Assembly (NCBI GenBank): GCA_019279435.1
Contig: JAAALK010000079.1
Coordinates: forward strand, 62,196,330-62,260,329
Direction of reading: 5' to 3'
Source: Zizania palustris
Lineage: Eukaryota; Streptophyta; Magnoliopsida; Poales; Poaceae
DNA length: 64,000 nucleotides
In this document: positions 9,288-21,200 of the stretch, in pieces
Layout of the letters: each line of letters opens with the position of its first letter
How positions within the stretch are numbered: position 1 is the first letter of the stretch
Made by a program: the position numbers and the translations under genes
Notes under the pieces: model-generated
Told to the model about the DNA's origin: nothing
What the model saw: only the letters and a program-made list of their open reading frames with translations
The model's database searches: none

Positions 9288-12200
9288 TTAGCAGAAGAAC
9301 ATGAACTCCTTGACCTTTTCCTTGACTTGGGGAAGTTGCCTAACCGGCCGTTCAAGCGCTCGTGTTGTCGCGGAGGAAGATGAACCCTGATCAGAATACT
9401 CATCTTCCATGTAGTAGCGGGCACGAGAAGCCCCCAGATGTGCATAGTATACTGGAGGAACTGTTCATTGGAGAGGATATCAAAATCAGCAAACTCGGTC
9501 AAAGACTAGAAATTAAAACAGCTTCTGCAGCCTGCAGGCTGATGCATGACAACCCTACAACATTAGCTTACCAATAGACACTGATCGGGTGCATCGGGCA
9601 TAGCTGCAAGCGATTGATCATCCAACGAAAAAGTTAGAGCACGAGTAGAGAGTTTGAGGTTGTCGGCACTGTTCATAAAAAGATAGTAAAAGGTAAAACA
9701 GCAAAGACAGATTACGTGTAGCAAAGATTGTAAGTCAACATCTGTAATGCATCTGCGCTGAATCCATTTTCATCAAAAAGGACATGATAATGTGTTGGCC
9801 GGCTAGTTCCCTGTCCAGATGCAAAAAAATAAGAAACTGTTACCACTAAATAGCTTATTATTGGAAAAGGAATGACACATGGATCTTCAAATAAATTACA
9901 AGGATTAGCAAAGTGAAAACGTGATTTATTCTAGCAACCATTACCTTAATACCAGAATGGCTACAGAGGTAAAAGTCAAACTCGCTCGGATGGCAGATCT
10001 TTGTGTCAACAACAGTTCCTAAGGACAAAGCATGTTTGATACTGCATAATTCAATTTTTAAAAATATTGCTTAACAAACTAAATTACCAGGAAGAATATT
10101 TCCACTCCTATCCACAAAATCTCTATGATTTTCTGGGAATAGGCGGGTGTGATGCCTCTTTTGCACCACAACAAATGTAATCCGAGGGAGGTAGCCCTCC
10201 TGTAAACTAGCACAAGCCTAGGAGCACAAACAAAAACAACATTACATCACAAACGGATTCAGAACCACCCAACAAATGATATGGAGAAATAACTATATAA
10301 AATAAAAAGGTAAGGACCTTGCGAATTTCATCAATTTCATAAAGCAACACTTGGCTGAACTGTCCCTCACTAACACCATCTCTGCATATCAAGCAAAATA
10401 GGATTAGGCCTGACACAAAGAAATGCCCTTATTTCTAAAATAAACTGCTCTTCACCAACCGATAAAATATTATCCTACTAGGCTTGCATCCAGTTGCACG
10501 GTAGAAAGAAACGAGCAATTCCCTGCAATGCATGGGTGTGTTTGTTAATACTTAATACCACAAAAAGAAAAATTTACGCATAAAATATTAGTTACCTAAT
10601 CATTCCACCTCCAACAACTCCCTTCTGTGAATCTTTCACCTCTGTGAAAAGATTGGATATGATTTCTTGCCTATGGTTTTGTGAAGACAATAAGCATTTG
10701 TACTTTGAAACTTCTGGCCAGTCCATTGATGCAACAACCTAGAATCAGGCTAATTTTAAATCCAGGTATATCAAGCATGAATGGTGCTAAAAATGAAATT
10801 AGACTTTGATCCATCTAAAATAGAAAAGACAAAGAACAGATTGAGCAATTGTAAAGCTGTGACTTAGTGAGTTAGAGACACGAACAGCTGCAATGGAAGG
10901 AGAAGCATCCTCTCCACGAGATGGGTGTGTAACATCTGCTCCAAACACTATTGTAGGCACATCTGTCAGAAGGGGTATTCTTCTATGCAAAGCATCTTCA
11001 AGTACCGTATTTCGACCCCCAACCTAATTGCAAAACACCAATAATGTTAATGTTTCATTCGAACTGCTTGTAGATATTAAACCATACTTTTAAACGCCTT
11101 CCTACCTTAACATTAATTTTCAGGGCTAGATTTTCAAGATACTGCTTCCCACCTTTCTGAACATTTCTAGGTGCACAACATTGGGTTATTACACCAAGCT
11201 CAGTCTCACAAAGTTTTTTTATCCTTCCTACATATGTAACAAATATCATAAATTTAAATTTAATTTGGAAATAAATTAGAATCATCAGCATGATAAATTG
11301 AGAATGCATTCTAAGATCTCACCATAAGAACCACTCATATCAGGCAATATTACGATTAATAACTGAAGTTGCTGCCCTGTCGGACCTTGCTTGTCAAGCA
11401 CTTCTACAGAATGCTTATGGATATTTCTGATTGCAACTTCTAAGTTGTCATGCCGTGCTTGCCTGATATCCAGGCATGGTCTCATATTCATTTTCTACAA
11501 CAAAATTGGAAATGCAGTGAAACACTGGATATTCTGGTGGCATGAGTATCTTCTACAAAATAAAATTACCATGCCAATATTATTGCACATGGAAACTAGA
11601 TCATCACAAAACATCCTAATATCATTTGGATGCAAGCGAGAAGCAAAAGTTAGGCAAGCCCAATGGTTGATAGACCCGCCATTCACCATTCTCTGAAAAA
11701 TTCCACGAAAATTATGTCACTAAGAGAAAAAATAAAACCAACACAAAAAACAGGAACATATGTGTTTTTCATTTCAATGTATCGGAGATTTTGCTTGATA
11801 GCTTAATTTATAAACAATGGAGTAATATTATCATAGCTATGAAAAAAGAGAGGCTATGTCATAACAATGAGTTAACCACATCCACATGCAATTGATGGAA
11901 CAATAGGCAATACAAGATGGTATTGCAAACTATGAAAACACTTTATACAAAATAAATCAGAAGGTAATTACAGTAAAAAAAATGGTACAAAGCATACCTT
12001 GTTGATCATGTTCCACTGACCAACAGAAGGATTACATACTTTCTCACGTCCAGAGTCATGATACTTAAGCTAAAAGAAAGAAATGAGATATTCATTGCAT
12101 AAAAGAACCAATAATGATATCTTTATTACCCAAAAGAAATACACTTACCCTTGGAACAGGGAGTACACGAGCATCAACCAAGGCAAGTTGGTTTGTCACT

Positions 12201-15164
12201 TTGATGCCAAATTCCTTGGCATGATAATCATTGACATAGTTGTTCCTGCTTGTTATCTGTGATAATAAAATGGTTTATTCTAATCAAAGAGAATGAACAA
12301 TCTAGATACAAGCAGAAAAGAACATAGATGAATGTGAAAAGGAAAATACAGAACAAACAAAGGAAAATAACAAAATCCACCTCTAAAATGCTGCCCTCCC
12401 TCTGAGCTGGTCTCTCACATGCCATCTTCAGCATACCTGAGACCTGACGCTCATTTAGCTTTCTAGTATAGCGTTGCCCTTCTAGTATGCTGCAAACCTG
12501 CACAAAATATTACATAATATTATTAAAATAACATAAGATTAAACACATCAGACATAAAGATCAGTAGTTACCTCCATAGGTAAATATGTTGGTCTGCTGT
12601 CATTGCCAGCCTGAAGGCATGGCCAGTTAACATATTTCAAAGAATAATTGTATTGGCATTTGAAATACTGAACAACAGATACCCTTGTCCCATTTTGATC
12701 AAACCTGTCAAAGAACTCAATATTAATTGACAATAAGATGAAATGCAATGTGAACAAATAAAAGGTGCAGCTTGTGAGAAAGTAGATACATCAATTCATT
12801 TAAGGGAGAAGAGGTTAGCCCATTGATCTTATAACGTATGGACATATCGCGTCGATGGGTAGCCACCACTCGGATTCCTTTAAGGACTTTCCTTAGCTAC
12901 AAAGTGGACACAACAAACTATCAGTTTTTAGACATAAAAAAGCTTATTGCACAACAAACACGGTACAGTTACTTTCAGACGATCTTGATCATGTAGACGC
13001 CTTGAAGCATCACGAATGTTGAGATACTCCAGTGCAAAGTCCATCACCGGCTGAGCCTTGTAAAATGATGTTGCAGAAATATCTAAACAAGGGAAAAGAT
13101 CATCAAATTACCATTTTGCAAGTAATGAGCTCCATATATTCAAATTGATTATGGAAGTTTCTATGCAACAAAAATCATGAAATAAAGTCTTCTCAATTCA
13201 GTAAGGCACTCACAAAGGGTGAACATGTAATTTTTTTAACACAAAAGATCAAATAATCCAGCACATATTAGTTCTACTGCATGTCTGTAGTTAAGAAACA
13301 AAGTACAAATGTATGATTTGAGGTAAAGCATTTGGTACATCACCAATATTAAGGGACAATCCCATCTGAGTGGGGCGTAAGCTCTGGTAATAGCCTCTCC
13401 AGCATTCAACACCACTACCGATATCACCATGTCCAAATGATTGCGCAAAAAATGATCTCGAGATGGATGTGTACCTGCCAAGTTAATTAGCAAGAAAATA
13501 TGATTATGTAAAATTAAATGATGAGTAAACAATATTACACAACACAAAAAAACAGTGGCTGATGAGGTAGTGGACATGAGGTTGAGCGACATACTTCTCA
13601 CTAGGGCATTCCCTAAGAGCAATGTCAAGTGCTTGGATAGTATCCTGTGGCATTTCTCTTTGTCTACCCAACATAAATTGCTTAAGGCTATACATATCCA
13701 GTTTTGCAGCCTCATTTATTGTCACCCTATACTCCTTCTCTCTGAAGGAAAAAAATCAATGCAATAAGTGATTGACTATCAATACAAAAAGGAACAAGAA
13801 AGGAAGATATCATACCTCTGGTTTCCTCTCTCAGGATTTGCAACATTGACAACAAATTCTCTGTTGGTAAACGGCAATGGACCAGCCGTAAACAAGCCTT
13901 TTCTTCCATCATAAACAGGCAGTCGGCCATCCAAGTATTGTTGTTGTAATCTAATAAGCTCTTTCATTATGGTCCTGTTTCGTTGTAGGGAGTTTGATTC
14001 GGGGCTTATAGCAACCTATACCAGTAAAAACAATGCAATTGCACTTAGAAGCTGAATATACATGTTGAGGTGAAGTCTTCTGAAAGACAACTTAAAGTTT
14101 AAAGATTAAATAAAACAGGTAACATTTATAATATGTAATAGACACCCTATTAAGGTATTTTATGTTACAAATGATATAATTTTTGTACAAAAATGATCAT
14201 AGTTAGAGAAATTTGAATTAAAACTGAAACGGGATGAGTATTCAACAAGCCTTATTTAAAGAAAATTGGCACTAGACATTCTAGCATGGTCAACTAATCA
14301 GCAAGTACAGCTAAAGATTCAGTGTATTACAGCATAATAAGTTTATACAATAATAAAGCATGAGAGTTAGACCCGTGCAGCCAAACTTTTTGAATATTGA
14401 ACATAAATAGGTCCAACTTATCAAACCAATGAATCAAAAGTTGAAAGATACAAACGTCACTACATCTGGAGTACATGCATCATTAGATTTAAAAAAAACA
14501 ATTGGTGTACGTCGCTTCGATGGTAAATTGAAAACGTACAAAAAAGACCGTGCGCCGCGAGAGAGAAAGACATAGCACATACATCGTAATGGAAGATGCT
14601 TTTATCCAAAAGCTCGACGGCGAAATGGTTTGCGCGGACCCTGCACCTCCTACCGGCTGTCCCGAAACCAGGCCGCGCCGGGAACACCATCGCCTTGCTG
14701 GTAGTCGGCGGCAGCGCACAGGGCGCCGCCACCACCTGCGACTCCTCGTCCACCGCAGCCGGGGCCGACGGGGCCGTATACGACGAGGAAGCCCCCTCGC
14801 CCGTCTCCACCAGCGACACCCCCCTAAGAACATCCTCCACCGGCTGCAGCGCCGGCGACGCAACCACAGCTACCGGGGCGGATCCCGTGCCACGGGGAAG
14901 ATCGACGTGCCCCTCGGCGGCCAAGTCACCTCGACCGCCCGGTTGGCGCGCGTGGAACGGCCCACCGCGTCCACGCGCTCCGCCCAACTCGGCGCCGCCA
15001 GATCGGCCCTGGCCCTGCCCCCGACCGCCGCCGCTCCCACGGCCACGATGGTCTCCTGCACCATGATCGCCGCCCCCGGCCCCGGCCCCGCCTCCGCCTC
15101 TTCCCCGTCCTCCTCCGCGGCCCCCGCGCCGGCCGCCAGCACCACCACCCTCGCGTGCAGACAT
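9288..15164 (-). CDS. AGO12: Argonaute, AGO5/MEL1 clade, copy A (intact)
   Basis: Twenty-two exons: 15164-14583, 14015-13816, 13741-13595, 13474-13344, 13082-12973, 12896-12790, 12704-12572, 12497-12381, 12256-12149, 12069-11998, 11692-11570, 11494-11323, 11227-11106, 11023-10886, 10738-10596, 10522-10460, 10381-10318, 10217-10088, 10018-9945, 9810-9716, 9603-9572, 9460-9288. They join in phase to 3036 nt, 1011 residues. Residues 1-150 are Gly/Arg-rich (GRG/RGG repeats, the type that is arginine-methylated). N, PAZ (about 360-480), MID and PIWI follow. The PIWI catalytic residues are all present: D738 in FGADVTHP, E779, D824 in YRDGVSEG and H962 in YYAHLGA, so slicer activity is expected. Exon 21 is only 32 nt. 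The first exon-14 donor bases are gttcgt, GT but weak. Argonautes load small RNAs; MEL1, a clade member, works in germline cells. The name AGO12 rests on synteny and overall resemblance. Confidence 0.92.
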
Positions 15165-15234
15165 CGCTAGACAGCAGCAGCGCACAGTCTCTTGAGAAAC
15201 TGAAATGGGAGGCGAGGTTTAGGTTGAGAAGAAG

Positions 15235-15243
15235 TATATATAG
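15235..15243 (-). promoter_or_regulatory. TATA box of Argonaute copy A
   Basis: CTATATATA on the minus strand, about 71 bp upstream of the chosen ATG. The copy B gene has a matching TATA box at the same relative place, which supports both the start codon and promoter. Confidence 0.6.
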
Positions 15244-15434
15244 CCCGCCCCGGAGAACAGCAGGCGACGCGCACGGCGCACCCACCCACCCACCCACCGC
15301 TTCGACTGCCGTCTCACCGACGTGTGGACCCGCGCGGGCGCATGTCACGCGCGCCGCACCGCTTGCTTTGTGTTGTCTTGTCGTAATTACGCAGTTGCAA
15401 AAGGCGCAATGCTTCTGCGAAATTGACTACTTTC

Positions 15435-15730
15435 CTTAATGTTTAAATATTATTTAAAAATATTAAATATAAATTATTTATAAAATCTATTTATAATCCT
15501 AGTATTATTTATGAGACGAATCTAATTACACCATTATTTGAAAATGTGATGTTATAGTAAATATTTGTTAATTATGGATTAATTAGGCTTAAAAAATTTG
15601 TTTAGTGATTTAGTCTCTGATTCTGCAATTATTTTATAATTAGTTCACGTTTAGTCTTTCAAATTAATGTCGAAACATCCTATGTCACATGGGCTAAAAT
15701 TTAGCCCCTGGATCCAAACACCCTCTAATA
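15435..15730. repeat. MITE-like element, family M1
   Basis: AT-rich, non-coding. It contains the blocks gagacgaatctaatta, ggattaattaggctt and, at its end, ggctaaaatttagcccctgg then atccaaacaccc. The same blocks recur at 27385-27625, and related sequence lies inverted at 25660-25870. Ends reading gtgttTGGATC-like are usual for small grass DNA transposons. The left end is unclear. Confidence 0.55.
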
Positions 15731-15749
15731 ATGTTAAAAACTAGTTTTA

Positions 15750-16060
15750 GTAGGTTATTTACTGTGGTAGATTTTATAACACTATTTTCTAAAAAATTAT
15801 ATCTGCTTTACAATTGAATAAAATACTCTCTCTACGTAGAAAGTTTAATTTCACTATTTTCTATGCAGTGTAATTAAATAATTTGTAATTGAATTAAATA
15901 TTCTCTCTATAATGAAATGATTTGGTTCACATTGGATGGGTTAGCACCATGTCAAGTGGACCTTCCTTCATTAATTCAATAGTATATCAGAAAAAAATCT
16001 GATGTGTCATGGTAATTAATACCATAAAAACCCTCATAAACCCCCACAGTTAGTAGTCTT
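15750..16060. repeat. MITE-like element, family M2
   Basis: It begins near ggttatttactgtggtag and ends near ataaacccccacagttag; these are imperfect inverted ends. Internal blocks include ctctctataatgaaatga and ggttagcaccatgtca. It is non-coding. Relatives lie at 16650-17300 and 26050-26410. Confidence 0.5.
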
Positions 16061-16649
16061 ATACGTTTCAAAATATCCTCATAATTTGAATACAAAACAC
16101 TCAAACTTTGAGGAAACGAAGTAAACGATACGTACATTTGATGAACGGGGTAGAATTGCAGTTCCAGATTATTTAAACGGCATGCGCGGCGCCTGGATAT
16201 TTGGGAGTACGCGGCTTGCGGCTTGTGGGCTGTGACCGGAGAGGCGAGGGGATGCGCACGAATGGCACGATCTGCGCGAGATCCGCGGCGGCAGAAAGGG
16301 AACTACCTTGTCGGAAGACTTTGGAATTCTCAAAAGCTGATACGGCGGAGAAAGTGGGGGAGGAGTACGTGGCCTCACAGAGTGGGACCCACGTTTCGCA
16401 CCGTCCAAGCGCCATTCAGGGGTGAGGCCGTGAGGGTACCTATGAGGAGAGGCGGCAAGAGATCTCTTGTCGCTGCTTGTCCACCGCCCTCGAAAATCGC
16501 GCACATGATGACCATATATGATCTTCCGGTCCAAAAGGGTGGGTCTTATTACATCTTTTAATTTTTTCCAAAATGTTTGAATCCATTTATAGTTTATCAA
16601 CATTCAAATATTAAATAAACTTCATTTATGATATTAAAAAGTAATATTT
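16061..16649. other. Spacer between repeats, no gene recognised
   Basis: A moderately GC-rich block at 16150-16560 has short open frames on both strands, up to 144 residues, with no recognisable domain and no splice pattern I could support. It could be captured sequence or an old regulatory region. Confidence 0.3.
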
Positions 16650-17300
16650 AAGGCTATTTACAGTGGTGGATATCATAACACTGTTAGCTTTGCAACTAAA
16701 TGAAATACCCTCTCTCAATGGAGAGTTTCATTTCACTATTTACTAGGCTAACTAGTGTAATTAAATGCAACTAGCTCTTATGAAATACCCTCTCTCTGAT
16801 GAAACGATTTGGGGCTATTTACAGTAGTGGGTTTCATAACACTGTTTCCTAGAGTGCCACATCAACTTTACAATTCAATGAAATACTCTCTCTCAGTGGA
16901 GAGTTTCATTTCACTATTTCCTAAGATAACCAGTGTAATTAAATGCAACTAGCCCACTCTCATGAATACCCTCTCTTTGATGAAATGATTTGGCTCTTAA
17001 TGAGTGTTTTATTTCATTTCATCTATCTTGGAAATGGGTTAGCATCATATCATGACGATGACACTACTTCATTATCTTTTCTCATTAACTGAATGTCATG
17101 TTAACAAAAAATCTGATTTAGCATAGTAATTAATACAATGAAACACAAACACCTCATAAAACCCCCATTGTGAATAACCTCAGTAGTCGTTTCATCCGTC
17201 TTGAAAACGGACACTACTTTTTCTTTTCTTTCATTAATTAAATGCTATATTAACAAAAATCTGATATGACATGATAATTATTGCCATGGAACCGTTGCGA
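16650..17300. repeat. MITE-like family M2, nested or tandem copies
   Basis: The left end ggctatttacagtggtgg (about 16652) recurs about 160 bp later as ggctatttacagtagtgg (about 16813). Each copy is followed by cataacactgtt and a paired block (ctctctcartggagagtttc). The right end is near cataaaacccccattgtgaa at 17155-17175, and a further partial end extends to about 17300. This looks like a truncated copy next to, or invaded by, a full copy. Confidence 0.55.
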
Positions 17301-18217
17301 ATAGTCTTATGTTGTGAGTCTCACTGTGTCGTTGACCGCCGCCCGTACGTGCTGGTGTGGTGATGCGTGCTGCCACCTGTGACCTGTCGTGGTGCGATGG
17401 CCGACACCCCTTCTTGCCTGCTACGCGCTGGCGACTGCTAGCCACTAGTGCGCCAGCCAGCCCACCGATATGATCGAGCATCGTCCCGGACGCCCGATTC
17501 TTAGAGGTTTGTGTTCTCCAAACTAATGCCTCCCAAGTCACAGGTTATTTTGCGTGTAGCTCTAGCTTGACAAAAAAGACTACACTTCCTGACATTGTCC
17601 CGGTGAATGGTGAAGTTCAGTGGCAAGTATCAAGTATCAACTAGCGCGCCATTTTCTGTGAGCCCTGCACGGTAACATTCTTACGTTTTTTTCTACTTTC
17701 TACTTTTTAGTAGGTTGCGAGGTCAGAATTCTGCACCCACCACGCGCGCTCACAGGCTACTCCCAAGACGAAGCCCGTAGAGAGCAAAAGGGAAGGCTGC
17801 ACAACTTACCAAATAACCCTAAATTCCTACAATTTTACAAACACCACGTTTCTTTTACCGACAAATTATATCATTTTTTCAAAGAAGCAGGCATAATGAA
17901 TGGTAACCTATAACCTCAATGGCAAAATAGTCGCAGCGCTGCATAACGCATGCAGATCTCAGAAAGAAACTCGCCAAGAATTTTCATGTGAAACCATCGC
18001 AGCAGTATGATAACAGCAGCAACTCCAAATTTTCGAACAGCAGTAGCCACATGCTATATAGACAAATTACCCATCAACTCTTGCTAAGGTTCTAACATAT
18101 GTATATTCACACACCAAATCTACAAAACCCCATGTTTTTTTCTCATAACGGCAAATGCATGGACGGACGCTGATAAGCTAGTTCTAGCAAAAGACCCATC
18201 TCCACTGGCCACTGGTT
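17301..18217. other. 3' region of Argonaute copy B
   Basis: No coding region recognised. The last few hundred bases before 18218 probably held the 3' UTR of copy B. A short GC-richer block at 17300-17530 has an 87-residue open frame without recognisable features. Confidence 0.4.
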
Positions 18218-21200
18218 TCAGCAGTAAAACATGAACTGCTCGACATTCTCCTTAACTTTGGGCAGTGGCTTTACTGGGACAGCACGATCAGGCAGCCGAG
18301 AGCTGCGTGCAGAAGTTGATCCCTGGTCAAAGTGGCCGTCCTCCAAGTAGTGACGCGCTCTGAAAGCCGCCAAGTGTGCATAATATGCTGGAGGAACTGT
18401 GTTCACAGACAGAACAAACAATCAAGCTGTTATAATTTCATCTGAAAACGGAACGGATCACGTATCAACTCTAAAAGTTTACACATACCAATAGATACTG
18501 ATCGCGTGCAGCGTGCGTAGCTACAAGGCAGAATAGAAAGTTATTATGAAACCATATGGTGCTAAAGAAAGTGTAAGAAAAGTGGTAAAGTAATAAGGAT
18601 AATAGGGAAAAGTCGAAAGAAAAGGTTACGTGTAGCACAAATTGTAGGTTAATGTCTGCAGCGCATCGGCACCAAACTTATTTTCATCAAAAAGAACATG
18701 GTAGTGTGCAGGACGGCTTGTTCCCTGTTAAGAGAGGAAAAAATTTACTATAGCAGTTAGTAGAGGGTGGTTGATCACAATGCAGGAATTTAGACTAAAC
18801 TGATGTCCTTGAAACCATTGACATATCATTGATAATTAAACCTCTTACCTGAATGCCAGAATGACTACATAGATAAAAGTCAAATTCATTGGGATGGCAT
18901 ATCTGCGTGTCAACAACCGTCCCTGAGAAAAAACAATGAGTTACTATTTGTAATAATATATAATTATCAAGATTATTTATGTCTGAAAAGTAAACTTTTT
19001 TACCTGGTAATATGTTTCCACTACGATCCATTAGATCCCCAGCACGATGGTTTTCAGGAAAAAGCCGTGTGTGATGCCTCTTTTGCACCACAACAAATGT
19101 AACAGGAGGGAGGTAACCCTCCTCTATGCTAGCACATGCCTGCAAGCAGTACAAAAACCAGCAAAATCACAAACATGGCAGGTCAAACTGCATGCACACA
19201 AACAGAAAGACAAGAGGAAACATAACAAGGCAGAAAGGGATTTTTTAAAAACAATATGATTTTTATTTGAAATTACATTTGTTGGGTGACCTTTCCAAAA
19301 AACTACAAAATTAGACCTATGATGACTGTTGGTTTGGCGACATGAGCCCTCTATTGCCAAACCAGCAGTCCAGAACATCCTAACTAAAGGTCGATAGCAG
19401 TCAACAGTTAGATTTTGGCCCCATCAAACATTAGTTTAGAGATAGAATCATAGAAGGGTCTAGTTTTGTAATTTTTTCTAAAGATAACTTAGAAATGAAA
19501 TTTACAATAAAATAGATTAATTAAGAAACTCGCATAAAGGACCTTGCGAATAGCATCCATTTCATAAAGCAGAACTTGGCTAAACTGCCCTTCACTAACA
19601 CCATCTCTGCACATCAAGAAATTATGTCTTCAGTGCAACAAGAATAAACAGAATAACATGACAGCAAATTATTTGCTTCACAAACCGATAAAATATTATC
19701 CTTGCAGGTTTGCGACAACCATTTGCTCTATAGAAAGACACCAGCAATTCTCTGCAACAAAGTTTTTTTAAATAATATATGAGCGAGGTTATGCAGCAAA
19801 AGAACAGACAATCTCACAATGTCATGCCAAAAGTACCTTATCATCCCACCATAAACAAGACCCTTCTGTGAATCTTTCACCTCTGTGAAGAGATCAGCTA
19901 TGATTTCTTCCCTATGGCATTGCGAAGACACCAAGCATTTGTATTTTGATACTTCTGGCCAATCCATTGATGCAACAACCTAGTAACAGTTTTAATATGA
20001 CTTACAAGAAGCACTTGTGAGAAAGAAAAATCTCAGACAACATTTTTCTTATAATAACAAGTAATAGATTTCTCAATAAGGAGTGAAGTAACTGAATGTC
20101 TGTGTCAGTGAATTGTAGTGAATGGCAGCACAAGAAGCAAGATATATTAGCTAATTTTTGTACTCCCTTCCATGCACCATTGGTCTTTTTAGATATTACT
20201 TCACTTTCGGCAAACATCAGATTAGGACAAGCGTACTGCTATTCATATACCTGAATAAATACCATGTGATAGTTGATATAAAAGAGTTCATTTCAAACAC
20301 TCTACCCAGCAAAAGAAAATATAACCCAAACACCTCTGTTTTCAGTAGCTTACAGAAAATAAAACAGATGAGTATGAAACATACAATTGCTAAAGCCAGG
20401 CTATATATTTTTTACATATTGCCATAGAGATCAAGAAATACAAACTGCTGCAATAGATGGAGATGCATCCTCCCCAGAAGGTGGATGGGTAACATCAGCT
20501 CCAAAGATCATTGTTGGCAAATCTGTTAACAAAGGTATTCTCCTATGCAAAGCATCTTCCAGTGCTGTATTACGGCCACCAACCTACGTTCAATTAGTCA
20601 ACAGCATGAGTGACCCTCAAATGGTAGTCATATTGCTTTTGTAGAGGAAAAGAGCTACTGATGTGTCCATGTAAAAGTCTTACTCTCAAAGTATATCCTA
20701 CCTTAACATTGATTTTAAGGGCCATGTTTTGGAGATATTGCTGGCCAGCTTTCTGGACATTCCTAGGTAAGCAACACTGACTCATCACACCAAGTTCAGT
20801 TTCACAAATCCGCTTTATCCTTCCTGCAGATGTTCCAAATGTCAGACACTAGATAACAAGTAGGCACACTTCTTTTTGCAAAAATTACAAAAATAACTGG
20901 AAAATAACTTTTATCAATTTGAGAAGTAATTTATTCACTTACCATAAAAAATACTTGTATTTGCTTCAGGTAATACTATTATCAACAACTCGAGTTGTTG
21001 AGATTGACCATGCATAGTTTTGAGAGCAGCATCTAAGTAATCTTGGTGCACTTGTCTGATGTCTACACATGGTCTCCCATTTATTTGCTACAAAAAAAGG
21101 AAAATGCAATTAAATGACATATGCATACCTCAGTGAAAGAGGCACATACTGAATGATATAATACTTACCATGCCAATGTTATTGCACACACCAACCAAGT

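Noticed and set aside
14550..15170. 206- and 156-codon plus-strand frames over Argonaute exon 1
   Set aside because: They are antisense shadows of the GC-rich Gly/Arg coding region.
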